Numbered from the stretch's first letter, positions 8,320 through 18,003 are shown. The stretch is DNA of 64,000 nucleotides from Hyphomicrobiales bacterium (GCA_017642935.1 JAEPOK010000003.1:1-64000); one strand, 5' to 3'. Program-made: numbers and translations. The notes: generated by a model from the letters alone, not told the origin.

Positions 8320-9279
8320 ATGGAAACGCTGATCCTTGCTCTCAACGAACCGACCTGGCGCGACCGAGCGCTTGGCGTGCTGCGCGCGGGCGGCGTTGTC
8401 GGCGTGCCGACCGAAACGGTCTATGGGCTGGCAGGCGATGCAACGCGGGCCGACGCCGTGGCCGCGATCTACGCCGCCAAGGGGCGGCCATCGCACAACC
8501 CATTGATTGCCCATGTCGCGGACCTCAGGATGGCCGAGCGCTTGGCCCTCTTCGATGCGCGCGCCCTCAAGCTGGCCAATGCTTTTTGGCCAGGGCCTTT
8601 GACGCTCGTCCTGCCGCTCCGCGAAGTGGCCGGCCTTGCGCCGGCTGTGACCGCCGGTGGCGATAGCTTGGCGGTCCGCTGCCCGAGCGGACCCTTGCGC
8701 GAGTTGGCGGAAGCCCTTGACGCTCCCCTTGCCGCGCCAAGCGCCAATCGATCGGGTCACGTGTCATCCACGACCGCGCATCACGTGTTGAGCGATCTGG
8801 AAGGCAGAATACCCCTGATCCTCGATGGTGGCGCCACAGCACTCGGCTTGGAGTCGACCATTGTGGACGTTCGCGGACCCAAGGCGCTGCTCTTGCGGCC
8901 AGGGGCGATTGACGCTGATCGGCTGGAGGCAGTTCTCGGGGAGATGATCACCACACCTACAGCCTCTGAGGCCGCTCCAGTCGCACCCGGGCAATTGGCC
9001 AGCCATTACGCGCCAAGCGTGCCGGTGCGGCTCAATGTGCCGGTCGAGGCGGTGCGCCCAGGCGAAGCCTATTTGGGGTTTGGCGATCATGCCCTCAATG
9101 ACCATCCCAATCTTTCAAAAAAGGGTGATCTCGCAGAGGCCGGTGAGCAGCTTTATGCGCTGCTTCGAGTGCTGGACAACAAGAATCCGACCGCCATCGC
9201 CATCGCGCCAATCCCCACCAACGGGCTTGGCCAAGCGCTCAATGACAGGCTGCAACGGGCCGCCGCGCCACGAGGGTGA
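8320..9279 (+). CDS. L-threonylcarbamoyladenylate synthase, Sua5 type
   Basis: The 319-residue enzyme makes threonylcarbamoyl-AMP from Thr, bicarbonate and ATP, the first step of t6A37 tRNA modification. The YrdC domain (about 15-190) has [27 protein letters not shown], the PGPLTLVL loop and APSANRSG. The Sua5 C-terminal domain follows a linker containing GQLASHYAP. That extra domain separates it from the short TsaC form. I chose ATG 8320 because the upstream frame has no family sequence. It ends 89 nt before tRNA-Pro. Confidence 0.92.
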   Translation: METLILALNEPTWRDRALGVLRAGGVVGVPTETVYGLAGDATRADAVAAIYAAKGRPSHNPLIAHVADLRMAERLALFDARALKLANAFWPGPLTLVLPLREVAGLAPAVTAGGDSLAVRCPSGPLRELAEALDAPLAAPSANRSGHVSSTTAHHVLSDLEGRIPLILDGGATALGLESTIVDVRGPKALLLRPGAIDADRLEAVLGEMITTPTASEAAPVAPGQLASHYAPSVPVRLNVPVEAVRPGEAYLGFGDHALNDHPNLSKKGDLAEAGEQLYALLRVLDNKNPTAIAIAPIPTNGLGQALNDRLQRAAAPRG

Positions 9280-9368
9280 GATGGGTGTTGCAGCGCCAAA
9301 TTGATGGCGTTATACGGGTGCCTCGCCGCCGAAGACCGACCAGGACTTCACCGAAAAAAGCGGCCTGT

Positions 9369-9445
9369 CGGAGCGTAGCGCAGCCTGGTAGCGCACCTCG
9401 TTCGGGACGAGGGGGTCGGAGGTTCAAATCCTCTCGCTCCGACCA
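9369..9445 (+). tRNA. tRNA-Pro (anticodon CGG)
   Basis: This is a 77-nt tRNA with encoded CCA. The acceptor stem is CGGAGCG / CGCTCCG, the D-loop is AGCCTGGTAG, the anticodon stem is CCTCG / CGAGG with loop TTCGGGA (CGG), and the T-arm is GGAGGTTCAAATCCTCT. Confidence 0.96.
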
Positions 9446-9643
9446 TTTCTGCCAGCTCGTCACACCACCGAATGAACCCTGGGCCGCGTCAAAACGACCC
9501 CAGAAAACTGCTGTTCATCGGCGTTTCATGCATGCCCAATCGCGCGATATCTGATAGAGGCAGGCTGTAAGCGAGTCCCAGAAGACTGCGGCGCGGATGA
9601 TTTTGTCTGCAGAGTCCGCTCATGAATAGCGGTACGACGACCT

Positions 9644-10678
9644 ATGCCCGACCCTTCCGTTTCAACGACCGATGTGCCGCCAACGCGTGATCCCCGCGAC
9701 TGGGTAAAAATCCTTTCGCGCTATCGCGAGCCAAGCGCGCCGCGCAGTTGGTTCGAGCTTGCCGTCACGTTGGGGCCCTTCGTCCTGTTGTGGGGTTTGG
9801 CCTGGTGGTCGCTGGGCGTCAGCTATTGGTTGACCTTTGCGCTGTCGCTTCTCAACGCTGCGTTCCTGTTGCGCCTGTTCGCCATTCAGCACGATTGCGG
9901 CCATGGCTCGTTCTTCAAGAACCGCACCATCGGGGATTGGCTTGGACGGGTGATCGGCGTGCTGACGCTAACCCCTTACGATGTCTGGCGGCGCACCCAC
10001 GCCATCCATCACGGCGCGTCGGGCAATCTTGGACGGCGCGGCATTGGCGACGTTCAAACGCTGACGGTGGAAGAGTATCGCGCGCTCAAACCGCTCAATC
10101 GCTGGCTCTACCGGCTCTATCGTAATCCGATCATTCTGTTCGGTCTGGGTCCTGGTTATCTGTTTTTCCTGGAGTACAGGCTGCCCATCGGGCTGATGGC
10201 GCAGGCGAAATACTGGGTCAGCGCAATGGCGACGAACGCCGCGATCTTACTGGCACTGCTGGTTGTTTTCTTCACTGGCGGCTTAATGCCCATCCTGCTG
10301 ATCTTTTTGCCGACCACGCTTTTGGCGGCGATGGCCGGGGTGTGGCTGTTCTATGTGCAGCATCAGTTCGAGACCACGCATTGGGCCACCAACGATGACT
10401 GGCAATTGCACGAGGCCGCCCTTGAAGGCAGCTCGCATTATGTGCTGCCCAAGGTTCTGCAGTGGGTCACGGCCAATATCGGCATCCATCATGTGCATCA
10501 CCTTTACAGTCCGATACCGTTTTATCGGCTGCCCGAAGCGCTGCGCGATCACCGAGAATTGGCCGATACCAATCGCATGACGATCCGCCAGAGCCTGGCC
10601 TGCGCGCGGCTCCATCTTTGGGACGAGCGCAGTCATCGGCTGCTCTCCTTCTCCCAAGCGCGGGCCTGCCCCGTTTAG
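9644..10678 (+). CDS. Membrane fatty acid desaturase
   Basis: This 344-residue integral membrane di-iron enzyme should introduce a double bond into acyl chains or a lipid. The three histidine boxes are present: HDCGH (residues 83-87), HAIHH (119-123) and HHVHH (near 282). There are four to five hydrophobic segments. The acyl-lipid delta-12/omega-3 type is the closest match by box spacing, but substrate and regiochemistry cannot be told from this. The family is membrane-bound and needs an electron donor; none is encoded next to it. Confidence 0.85.
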   Translation: MPDPSVSTTDVPPTRDPRDWVKILSRYREPSAPRSWFELAVTLGPFVLLWGLAWWSLGVSYWLTFALSLLNAAFLLRLFAIQHDCGHGSFFKNRTIGDWLGRVIGVLTLTPYDVWRRTHAIHHGASGNLGRRGIGDVQTLTVEEYRALKPLNRWLYRLYRNPIILFGLGPGYLFFLEYRLPIGLMAQAKYWVSAMATNAAILLALLVVFFTGGLMPILLIFLPTTLLAAMAGVWLFYVQHQFETTHWATNDDWQLHEAALEGSSHYVLPKVLQWVTANIGIHHVHHLYSPIPFYRLPEALRDHRELADTNRMTIRQSLACARLHLWDERSHRLLSFSQARACPV

Positions 10679-10858
10679 GCCACAACGGGTCCGCCGGACG
10701 GGGGTCAGCGCGACGCTTTGCGCCATTTGGCCCCAAACTTGCGTCACATTTGAACCGAATGCCGTTCACGCGATGCTTACGAAGCCGCGCTAAGGTGGGC
10801 GGATTCAAAGCTTTGTCGCTGTCTGCCCCATTGTCCGCTGCCTAACCGAGCCACCTCC

Positions 10859-12457
10859 ATGCAACCATCCTTCTCCGTTACCGACCCTCTTTGGCTGATC
10901 ATCGCCTTCGGTCTGGGGTTCGGCGCGCGCGCTATTGGGCTTCCCCCCATGGTGGGGTACCTGGTGGCAGGCTTCGCGCTGGCAGGATTTGGGATGCAAT
11001 CCGGCCCGCTGCTGGAAGGGCTCGCCAATCTCGGCATCACGCTGATGCTGTTCACGATTGGCCTGAAGATCTCGCTGAAAACGCTGCGCTCGCCGGAGAT
11101 TCTAGGCGTTGCGACAACCCACATGGCCATCACGTTTGCGGTCGCGACGCTGTTCGTCATGGGCCTCGGCGTGGTTGGTCTGGCGCTGTTCGACGGCATC
11201 AGCTGGCAGACGGCGGCACTGGTCGGCTTTGCCCTGTCGTTCTCGTCGACTGTTTTCGCCGTCAAAGTGCTCGATGAAAAGGGCGAGATCGCCTCCCGCC
11301 ACGGACGCATCGCCATCGGCATCCTGGTCATCCAGGACATCATCGCGGTGGTCTTCATGGCGGCGTCGGAAGGCGTGATGCCAAGTGTTTTCGCGCTCGG
11401 CCTGTTCGCCCTGGTGTTTGCGCGCAAACCGCTCGACAAACTGGCCAACAAGGCGGGCCATGGCGAGCTGCTGCTTTTGTTTGGGTTTGGCATGGCGATC
11501 ACTGGCTACGCACTGTTCAGCGCGGTCGGCCTTAAGGGCGATCTGGGCGCCCTCATCTTCGGGCTGCTGCTGGCCAGTTCCAGCAAGGCTGATGAGCTCA
11601 ACAAGGCGCTTGGCGTCTTCAAGGATGTGTTCCTGATCGGCTTCTTCCTGTCGATCGGGCAATATGGCCTGCCTGATGTTACCGTCGCGGTTACCGCCAT
11701 CGTGCTGTTGATCTTCATGGTCGCCAAGACCAGCCTGTGGATGGTGCTCTTCTCGCGCTTTCACTTGCGCGCGCGGGTGAGCTTTCTCTCCACGCTGACG
11801 CTTGCCAATTACTCGGAGTTTGCGCTGATTGTGGCCGCCGTTGCCTTCGAGGCCGGATGGATCGAGGCTGAGTGGCTGGTCGCTTTGGCGGTGTTGGTGG
11901 CGCTCTCCTTCTGTGTTTCCGCGCCGCTTTCCAGCAACGCCAACGCGCTGTTCGCCAAATGGCGGCCAAAGCTTCAACAGTTGGAATCGCCGCGTTTCCT
12001 GAAGGAAGATCAGCCCATTCCGCTGGGCGATGCGCGGGTTCTCATCTTCGGCATGGGCCGCGTTGGATCGGCGGCGTTTTTGAACGTTGCCAATGATGAC
12101 CCTGAAACGGTGATCGGTTTCGACATCGACAACACTGTGGTCGACAAACACTATGACCTCGGGCGCCACGTGCTGCGCGGGGATGCCAACAACCCAGAAC
12201 TCTGGGCCAAGCTGAAAGGCTTCAAAACCCATATCGGACTGATCGTTTTGGCAACGCCGCACCAGCAATCGAACCTATCGGCGATCGCGCTGCTGCGCTC
12301 GGAAGGCTACCGCAAAAAGATCGCGACCATCGCCTTCTATCCGGACGATGAAATGGAGCTTTATGCCGCCGGCGCCGACAGCGTCTACAATGTCTATCAG
12401 GAAGCCGGCGACGGCATCGCTCAAGAAATTGGCGGCATCCTGCGCCCTGCCGCTTAA
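10859..12457 (+). CDS. CPA2 monovalent cation:proton antiporter with TrkA-N domain
   Basis: The 532-residue protein starts with about 12 transmembrane segments (residues 10-380) of the Na+/H+ exchanger fold, including MVGYLVAGFALAG and LGITLMLFTIGLKIS. A cytoplasmic TrkA-N domain follows from about 395, with the Rossmann motif VLIFGMGRVGSAA. The order matches KefB/KefC/YbaL relatives, K+/H+ antiporters gated by nucleotide or glutathione. No KefF/KefG partner is present. It is an isolated gene between the desaturase and hemA. Confidence 0.87.
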   Translation: MQPSFSVTDPLWLIIAFGLGFGARAIGLPPMVGYLVAGFALAGFGMQSGPLLEGLANLGITLMLFTIGLKISLKTLRSPEILGVATTHMAITFAVATLFVMGLGVVGLALFDGISWQTAALVGFALSFSSTVFAVKVLDEKGEIASRHGRIAIGILVIQDIIAVVFMAASEGVMPSVFALGLFALVFARKPLDKLANKAGHGELLLLFGFGMAITGYALFSAVGLKGDLGALIFGLLLASSSKADELNKALGVFKDVFLIGFFLSIGQYGLPDVTVAVTAIVLLIFMVAKTSLWMVLFSRFHLRARVSFLSTLTLANYSEFALIVAAVAFEAGWIEAEWLVALAVLVALSFCVSAPLSSNANALFAKWRPKLQQLESPRFLKEDQPIPLGDARVLIFGMGRVGSAAFLNVANDDPETVIGFDIDNTVVDKHYDLGRHVLRGDANNPELWAKLKGFKTHIGLIVLATPHQQSNLSAIALLRSEGYRKKIATIAFYPDDEMELYAAGADSVYNVYQEAGDGIAQEIGGILRPAA

Positions 12458-12556
12458 GGCCTGCCTGACTCACCCGGCATGAAAGGTGCGGCAATCGGTG
12501 TCAGGGCGAAAGCCGGGGCCGGGTTGATCCAAAACAATGGCAATGCTGTAAGCTCG

Positions 12557-12573
12557 TTTAGAACGTGTCTAAA
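12557..12573. promoter_or_regulatory. Candidate Irr (ICE) box upstream of hemA
   Basis: TTTAGAACGTGTCTAAA lies inside the perfect 7-bp inverted repeat GTTTAGA-ACGTG-TCTAAAC (12556-12574), about 155 nt before the hemA start. It matches the rhizobial ICE box, as I recall it (TTTAGAA-N3-TTCTAAA), at 15 of 17 positions. Irr controls heme synthesis by iron and heme supply in this order, so the location fits. Confidence 0.6.
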
Positions 12574-12728
12574 CGTGTGATCCGTCTGTAAGGCATCCGC
12601 TCTAAGACCCTTGCCCATTGGTGGGGATGCGGATGGTACAATGTTAGGATTTGCGCATGATGATGCGGCATTGGCCCGTTTAGGCGCCAAACACGGACAA
12701 GATGGCGTCGGGACCCGGGAGCACGCAG

Positions 12729-13946
12729 ATGAATTACGAAGGCTTTTTTCAATCCGCGCTGGATGGGTTGAAAGAGGAAGGCCGCTACCGCGTCTTCGCC
12801 GATCTGGAACGCCACCGCGGCAATTTTCCAAAAGCGACCCGCCACCGCGAAGACGGCACCGTGCAGGAAGTCACGGTGTGGTGCTCCAACGATTATCTGG
12901 GCATGGGCCAGCACCCCAATGTCATCAATGCGATGCATGAGGCGGTGAACCGCTGCGGCTCTGGCGCCGGCGGCACGCGCAACATTTCCGGCACCAACCA
13001 TTATCATGTGAAGCTTGAGCGTGAACTTGCCGATCTGCATGGCAAAGAGTCCGCATTGCTCTTCACCTCCGGCTATGTGTCGAACTGGGCCTCGCTCTCC
13101 ACGCTGGCGGCCAAGCTGCCCGATTGCGTGGTGATTTCCGACGCCAAGAACCACGCCTCGATGATCGAAGGCATTCGGCACTCACGCGCTGAAAAAATGA
13201 TCTTCAAGCATAATGATCCCGAAGACCTGGAGCGTAAGCTCGCCAGCATTGCGCCTGGTCGGGCGAAGATCGTGGCGTTTGAATCGGTTTACTCGATGGA
13301 TGGCGACATCGCGCCGATCAAAGAGATTTGTGACGTTGCCGACAAGTATGGCGCGATGACCTATCTGGACGAAGTGCACGCCGTTGGCATGTACGGTCCG
13401 CGCGGCGGCGGTGTGGCCGAGCGCGAAGGCTTGATGGACCGCCTCACTGTGATCGAAGGCACGCTAGGCAAGGCCTTCGGTGTGATGGGCGGCTACATCA
13501 CGGCCTCTGAAGCACTGTGCGATTTCGTGCGCTCGTTTGCGTCGGGTTTCATCTTCACCACGTCGCTTCCACCGGCGCTGGCTGCTGGCGCGTTGGCGTC
13601 CATCCAGCACCTGAAGGAAAGCGCCAGCGAGCGTGAAGGCCAGCAGGCGGCTGTCGCCAAGGTGCGCAAGCTGCTCGACAAGGTCGGCATTCCTTATATG
13701 CCCGCGCCAAGCCACATCATCCCGGTGATGGTCGGCGATGCGAAGAAGTGCAAGTTCATCTCCGACGTGCTGCTTGATCAGTATGGAATTTATATCCAGC
13801 CGATCAACTATCCGACCGTGGACAAAGGCACCGAGCGCCTGCGCATCACGCCGGGACCGCTGCACACGGACGAAGATATCGGCAATCTGGTGAACGCACT
13901 ATCCGACCTCTGGTCGCAATGCGCGCTTTCGCGGGCTGTCGCCTAA
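12729..13946 (+). CDS. hemA: 5-aminolevulinate synthase (C4 pathway)
   Basis: The 405-residue PLP enzyme condenses glycine with succinyl-CoA to 5-aminolevulinate, the first committed step of heme and corrin synthesis. The length equals the usual alphaproteobacterial ALAS. It shows [26 protein letters not shown], the [10 protein letters not shown] block and the PLP-binding Lys in [16 protein letters not shown] 12729 has GGGAG seven bases upstream. The 270-nt upstream gap carries a candidate Irr operator, implying iron-responsive control. This pathway choice supports an alphaproteobacterium. Confidence 0.97.
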   Translation: MNYEGFFQSALDGLKEEGRYRVFADLERHRGNFPKATRHREDGTVQEVTVWCSNDYLGMGQHPNVINAMHEAVNRCGSGAGGTRNISGTNHYHVKLERELADLHGKESALLFTSGYVSNWASLSTLAAKLPDCVVISDAKNHASMIEGIRHSRAEKMIFKHNDPEDLERKLASIAPGRAKIVAFESVYSMDGDIAPIKEICDVADKYGAMTYLDEVHAVGMYGPRGGGVAEREGLMDRLTVIEGTLGKAFGVMGGYITASEALCDFVRSFASGFIFTTSLPPALAAGALASIQHLKESASEREGQQAAVAKVRKLLDKVGIPYMPAPSHIIPVMVGDAKKCKFISDVLLDQYGIYIQPINYPTVDKGTERLRITPGPLHTDEDIGNLVNALSDLWSQCALSRAVA

Positions 13947-14040
13947 AAAGCTTTTCTAACCGTTCTTCGCGCCGCATTGCAGCATTGGCGTTTGTCCTCG
14001 TGCTAGCCCCTTGCTAAGGTTGCCGCGTGGGCGGCGATCA

Positions 14041-14331
14041 ATGGTGAGTGGTGTGAGGATGCGGGACAACGTGCCTCCAACCAACGACAGATCTGCACGC
14101 CTTAAGGCGGCGCTTAGAGACGTTGTACGCAGCTGCGACGGCGACCGTTTGGCGCGCCATCTTGGACTGCGCAGCGCTGCCGCTGCCGAAGCCCTGCGCG
14201 CCAATGAGGCCGCTCTTGATCATCTTGTTTTGCGATTGGCTGAAGGCTGCAAAGGCCTGGACGCCGCCGATGCCGCCGCGCACGCGCGCACGCTCTTCAA
14301 ACCCTCTTTGGGAGGTGCTGGCGATGCGTAA
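14041..14331 (+). CDS. Unknown protein, first of an overlapping trio
   Basis: This is a 96-residue, mostly helical, Ala/Leu/Arg-rich protein (SARLKAALRDVVRSC, GLRSAAAAEAL, GLDAADAAAHARTLF). I do not recognise a family. The start is uncertain: ATG 14041 has GGGCGG six bases upstream, while ATG 14059 has its purine run too close. It overlaps the next gene by 8 nt, so it belongs to one transcript with the two genes that follow. No membrane segment or signal peptide is seen. Confidence 0.55.
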   Translation: MVSGVRMRDNVPPTNDRSARLKAALRDVVRSCDGDRLARHLGLRSAAAAEALRANEAALDHLVLRLAEGCKGLDAADAAAHARTLFKPSLGGAGDA

Positions 14332-14560
14332 GGTTCTTTCCGCCCAGGAACTGGCCACACAGCTTGAGGGCCAAACGCCTAGCCCATCGCTGGACGAAAT
14401 TGTGACGCCAACAGCGGACGATCTTCTGGCACTTACCGAGGCTGCGATCGGCGATGTTGAGGATGTGCTGCCCCTAACCGACGCGCAACGTGAGGCGTTG
14501 CGCATGGCGCTGCGGCAGCGGCTGTTTGGGTCTCTGGCGGGCGACACGGACGGCATGTGA
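14324..14560 (+). CDS. Unknown small acidic protein, second of the trio
   Basis: The 78-residue protein is acidic and helical (LSAQELATQLEG, SLDEIVTPTADDLLALTEAA, LPLTDAQREALRMALRQRLFG). ATG 14324 sits inside the end of the previous gene and has GGGAGG eight bases upstream. A longer reading from 14123 is possible but only mirrors gene one in another frame. The stop codon shares a base with the next start (TGATG). The family is unrecognised; size and acidity would suit a chaperone or adaptor for its neighbours, but that is a guess. Confidence 0.6.
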   Translation: MRKVLSAQELATQLEGQTPSPSLDEIVTPTADDLLALTEAAIGDVEDVLPLTDAQREALRMALRQRLFGSLAGDTDGM

Positions 14561-15513
14561 TGAACCGGCTCGACCCGCGCCTGGAAGCACGCAGCACGAG
14601 CCGCGTGCTCGACTCTGAACTGCTGTCGCGCTGGTCGGCCGACGGGTTCGCTCTGGCCCAAAAACTCGCTCGGGCGCCACTGACAGTCACTGGCGGGTTC
14701 GCCAACACGCGTTTGACGCTGGCCCTGCCATCCGGAACACCCGAACCTCCAGACATCCTGGTACCGGTCCCGGTTGACGGCCACGAGGTCGAAATGGCGT
14801 TCAGCGCCTCGGCTCTTGATTGGCTGGTTGGCTTGCTCGACCGCGACCAAGCGCCAGGCGCTGGACGAACGCTTTCCTTCGATGCGATGGAAGCCCTGCT
14901 TGCAGGCTTGCTCGCGCCGCTTAACTTGGGCGGAATCGGTCGAGCTCGGCTCGCCACGACTAGCGATAACAATGACGTTGCAAGCGCAGTTGCCGTGCTC
15001 CATGGCGAGGGCACCGCAATCCCTGTGCTGGGCACCGACGCTGCGCTTCTGGCGTTCCACGCGCGCATCGCCGCGAAGACCGACCGGCTGGTCGCGGCGC
15101 CGCTATCCTATTTGCGCGTGCCGGATTTCGCCTCCCCCGCAGTGATGGTGGAGACCCTTGTTGGCATGGTCCGGCTTGATGCGGATGAGCGTGGCGCGCT
15201 GGAAGCCGGTGGTGGTGTGCGCCTTGATGCCCATTGGCCCGGCGGCCGTTGCTCGGTCGGTCGCCGTTTTGTGGCCGACCAAGAGGCTTGGCGCATTGAT
15301 GCCTGCCTCTCCGGTGATCCTTTGATCGTGCGTTCCGGCATGGCCGCGCGGCCATTGGATGATCCGGCGCTCGCCACGACATTGATCGACGATGGCGCGC
15401 TGGAGCTTCTTGACGGGGATAAGGTCGTCGCGACCGGTCATCTGGTGAGCCTTGCTGAGCAGGGCCAACCGCATCCTATCTTTGTTTTGGATGGTACGGC
15501 GTCGCGTCCTTAA
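14560..15513 (+). CDS. Unknown 317-residue protein, faintly SPOA/SctQ-like, third of the trio
   Basis: The protein has no signal peptide or membrane helix. Its second half has GMVRLDADERGALEAGGGVRL, then WRIDACLSGD, and ends GALELLDGDKVVATGHLV. That spacing reminds me of SPOA domains in type III secretion SctQ and flagellar FliM/FliN proteins, but the match is weak and no other secretion or flagellar gene is near. The start ATG 14560 overlaps the previous stop by one base. Its 3' end overlaps the convergent SGNH gene by 38 nt. Confidence 0.6.
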   Translation: MNRLDPRLEARSTSRVLDSELLSRWSADGFALAQKLARAPLTVTGGFANTRLTLALPSGTPEPPDILVPVPVDGHEVEMAFSASALDWLVGLLDRDQAPGAGRTLSFDAMEALLAGLLAPLNLGGIGRARLATTSDNNDVASAVAVLHGEGTAIPVLGTDAALLAFHARIAAKTDRLVAAPLSYLRVPDFASPAVMVETLVGMVRLDADERGALEAGGGVRLDAHWPGGRCSVGRRFVADQEAWRIDACLSGDPLIVRSGMAARPLDDPALATTLIDDGALELLDGDKVVATGHLVSLAEQGQPHPIFVLDGTASRP

Positions 15514-16342
15514 GACGCTTGGCATCCTTGCGCTTCTTGCGGGCACGACGCACCGGGTCCTTGCTCATCAGCGCATTCACCGCCTCTTCGGCCCACAGAG
15601 CATAGCCCTCGGCGTTCACATGGAACCCGTCGGCTGCAAAGCCAGACTGCGGGAACGTCATGCGGCGCTCGAAACGCTCAATGCCGCGCCCGGCCGACAG
15701 GCAGGCGGCGAGCGCATCCAAAACGTCGGAGCGGAAGGTAAGACAGGTCTTGAGCGGCTGCGGCAGCACCGGAAAGATCGTCATCGGCGAGATTGGCCAA
15801 TGGGCGATCATTGCGCTGGGGAACCGCGCTTTCATGGCGTAGATCAGGCCGCCGAAACCATCGATGAACCGACGCGCTGTGTGGAAATTTTTTGCATCGT
15901 TCATGCCGATGACGACAAAGACCAGATCGAAGGCATCGTTTGGCAGGTTCGGCACCACATGATCGCGCAAATCCGCGCTGGTGGCCGACGAGTTGCCGGA
16001 GATGCGCAACGCGATGGGACGATTGAGACGGTCCGATAGGCGCGTCGCCATCTGCATAGCGAGCCCGTCATCCAGATCAGCGGCACCGATGCTGGAAACC
16101 GAGGAATCGCCGATGATCAAGACACGGTAGGCTTTGCCCGTCAGGTGGCCACCGACCAGGCCATCAACCGGCCCATTGGGCGGCAGCAGCGAGATGGTGC
16201 TGCGGCGAATGCGCAGCCCCTGCCAGAAACAGACCGGCAGAAGGAGCCAACTCGCCCAGGCTTTCAGCCGATTGGAGCGGACGATGCGCGCCAACGCGTT
16301 TTCGCGCGGCGCCCTGCCGTCCGTTGCCAACCGGCCGAACAA
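15476..16342 (-). CDS. SGNH/GDSL-type hydrolase
   Basis: This is a serine esterase or acetyl-hydrolase of the SGNH fold. Block I is VLIIGDSSVSS, where the nucleophilic Ser lies. Block II Gly is in RISGNSSAT, block III is GMNDAKN, and block V is ADGFHVNAEGY with the Asp-His pair. A hydrophobic stretch (WASWLLLPVCFW) near the N-terminus suggests a membrane anchor. No ATG lies at the right place; TTG 16342, just after the bioY stop, is my best start, giving 288 residues. Substrate is unknown. It is probably co-transcribed with bioY. Confidence 0.8.
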   Translation of the reverse strand: MFGRLATDGRAPRENALARIVRSNRLKAWASWLLLPVCFWQGLRIRRSTISLLPPNGPVDGLVGGHLTGKAYRVLIIGDSSVSSIGAADLDDGLAMQMATRLSDRLNRPIALRISGNSSATSADLRDHVVPNLPNDAFDLVFVVIGMNDAKNFHTARRFIDGFGGLIYAMKARFPSAMIAHWPISPMTIFPVLPQPLKTCLTFRSDVLDALAACLSAGRGIERFERRMTFPQSGFAADGFHVNAEGYALWAEEAVNALMSKDPVRRARKKRKDAKRLKDATPYHPKQR

Positions 16343-16349
16343 GGGTTTG

Positions 16350-16970
16350 TTACCCGCGCGGTTTGAGCAGCGCCATACCGGCCGGCACGGCGAGCGCGGC
16401 GAGCGCAAGCTTGGTGGCATCGCCCAGCAGGAACGGCAGCACGCCATGGGTGATGGCGCCATTGAACCCGATCAATGTCGACAGCCACGCAACGCCGAGC
16501 ACGAACAGGGCGGTCAGACCTACCAGCATGGCGAGCGCCATTTTCGGGATGGATGTCGACCAGCCGCGGTCCGCCGCTGCACCAACAATGGCGGCGCAGA
16601 CCACGAAGCCGGCCAGATACCCACCGGTCGGGCCCATCATGTAGGCAAGGCCGATGCCGCGCTCAGGTGAACCGGTAAAGACCGGCAGGCCCATGGCGCC
16701 CTGGGCGAGATAGAGCAGCACCGTGGCGATCGCGAGATTGCGGCCATAAGCAGCCGCCAGCGCCAAGATCATGAAGGTCTGCATGGTCATTTCGACCGGA
16801 TAGAACGGAACCTTGATCTTGGCCGAAAGCGTCAAGAGCAACGTGCCCACCAGCGCCAGGCCGACAAAACGCAAAGCGCGGAACGCGGGGCTGGTCTCGG
16901 CCGATTGCGGCCAAAGACGGTCGGCCAAAGTGGGAGCAAAGCCAGAAGGGGCAAGGGAAGCGGTGGCCAT
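16350..16970 (-). CDS. bioY: Biotin transporter BioY (ECF S component)
   Basis: The 206-residue protein has about six membrane segments and binds biotin as the substrate-capture part of an ECF transporter or alone. The family pattern includes KIKVPFYPVEMTMQTF, LYLAQGAMGLPVF, and MGPTGGYLAGF, the most conserved stretch. ATG 16970 has GGAGA eight bases upstream. No bioM/bioN genes and no BioR-type operator (TTATAGATA-like) are visible. It diverges from the MBL-fold gene across a 112-nt gap. Confidence 0.9.
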   Translation of the reverse strand: MATASLAPSGFAPTLADRLWPQSAETSPAFRALRFVGLALVGTLLLTLSAKIKVPFYPVEMTMQTFMILALAAAYGRNLAIATVLLYLAQGAMGLPVFTGSPERGIGLAYMMGPTGGYLAGFVVCAAIVGAAADRGWSTSIPKMALAMLVGLTALFVLGVAWLSTLIGFNGAITHGVLPFLLGDATKLALAALAVPAGMALLKPRG

Positions 16971-17082
16971 TAAGTGGTCTCCATGGATCGGACGGATGTG
17001 TTTGACCTTGCTTAAACCGCTGCTAAACGGCCTGCAAGGGACGCGGGGTCCCGCCAATGGGCTAGTGAGTGGCTTATGAGTG

Positions 17083-18003
17083 ATGCCGATGCAGTTTGAT
17101 CGCACGTTCAAAGCACAGCCTGGCGAGGTCGTTGAAATCCGGCCAGGCATCCGGCGGATCACCGCACCTAATCCCGGCCCGATGACCTTTACGGGAACCA
17201 ACAGCTATCTGATCGGCACCGACCGGCTGGCGGTTCTGGACCCGGGTCCGCAGGACGAGGCGCATCTTGACGCGTTGCTCTCCGCAATTGGTTCAGCACC
17301 GGTGGATGCCATTCTGGTTACCCACACGCACAGAGATCATTCGCCCCTGGCGCGGGCGCTGAAGTCAGCCACCGGCGCGCCAATCCTGGGCGCTGGCCCC
17401 CATCGCTTCGCCCGCGAGGTTCGCGATGGCGATGCCTCGCTTGATGTCGCGGTGGACCAGGACCATGCTCCCGATCATGTGCTCGACCATGGCGCACGGA
17501 TCGACGTCGGTGGCGGCACAATCGAAGTGGTCGCGACGCCGGGGCACACGGTGAACCATCTGTGCTTTGCGCTCGAAGCTAGCGGGGTTTTATTCTCCGG
17601 CGATCATGTGATGGCTTGGTCAACAAGTCTGATTGCGCCGCCCGATGGCGACATGAGCACCTATCTGGAAAGCCTCCAACGCCTGCTTCGGCGTCAGGAT
17701 GCGCTCTACCTGCCGGGCCATGGTGCCAAGCTCAACGATCCGCTGAGCTATGTCGAAGCGCTGTTCGCCCACCGGATGGGCCGGGAGAGCGCTATCCTGG
17801 CGGCGCTGGAATTTGACACCTTGTCGGTAAGCAGTCTCGTTGACCGGCTGTATGACGGGCTTGATCCGCGCCTGCGCGGCGCGGCGGGGCTGTCGGTTCT
17901 GGCGCATCTCGAGCGGCTTGAGGCGCTTGGACAGGCGTCCAGCATTCCCGGGTCGGACGCGCTCTGGCAGGCCGGCCCGTTGGCGTTCGATAGAAACGAT
18001 TAA
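17083..18003 (+). CDS. MBL-fold metallo-hydrolase (LACTB2-like)
   Basis: The 306-residue protein has the zinc motif THTHRDHSP (about residue 85), GHTVNH, SGDHVM and LPGHG. A C-terminal winged-helix region follows (SVSSLVDRLYDGL... LSVLAHLERLEALG). This pairing is that of the LACTB2-type nuclease/hydrolase group. The N-terminus (ITAPNPGPMTFTGTNSYLIG) matches the family. GTG 17080, ATG 17083 and ATG 17089 are all possible starts. Its stop overlaps the convergent DUF1499 stop by three bases. Confidence 0.85.
   Translation: MPMQFDRTFKAQPGEVVEIRPGIRRITAPNPGPMTFTGTNSYLIGTDRLAVLDPGPQDEAHLDALLSAIGSAPVDAILVTHTHRDHSPLARALKSATGAPILGAGPHRFAREVRDGDASLDVAVDQDHAPDHVLDHGARIDVGGGTIEVVATPGHTVNHLCFALEASGVLFSGDHVMAWSTSLIAPPDGDMSTYLESLQRLLRRQDALYLPGHGAKLNDPLSYVEALFAHRMGRESAILAALEFDTLSVSSLVDRLYDGLDPRLRGAAGLSVLAHLERLEALGQASSIPGSDALWQAGPLAFDRND

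Noticed and set aside
16971-17082. BioR operator before bioY
   Set aside because: No TTATAGATA-like palindrome is present; the only repeat is a short GGGAC/GTCCC pair.
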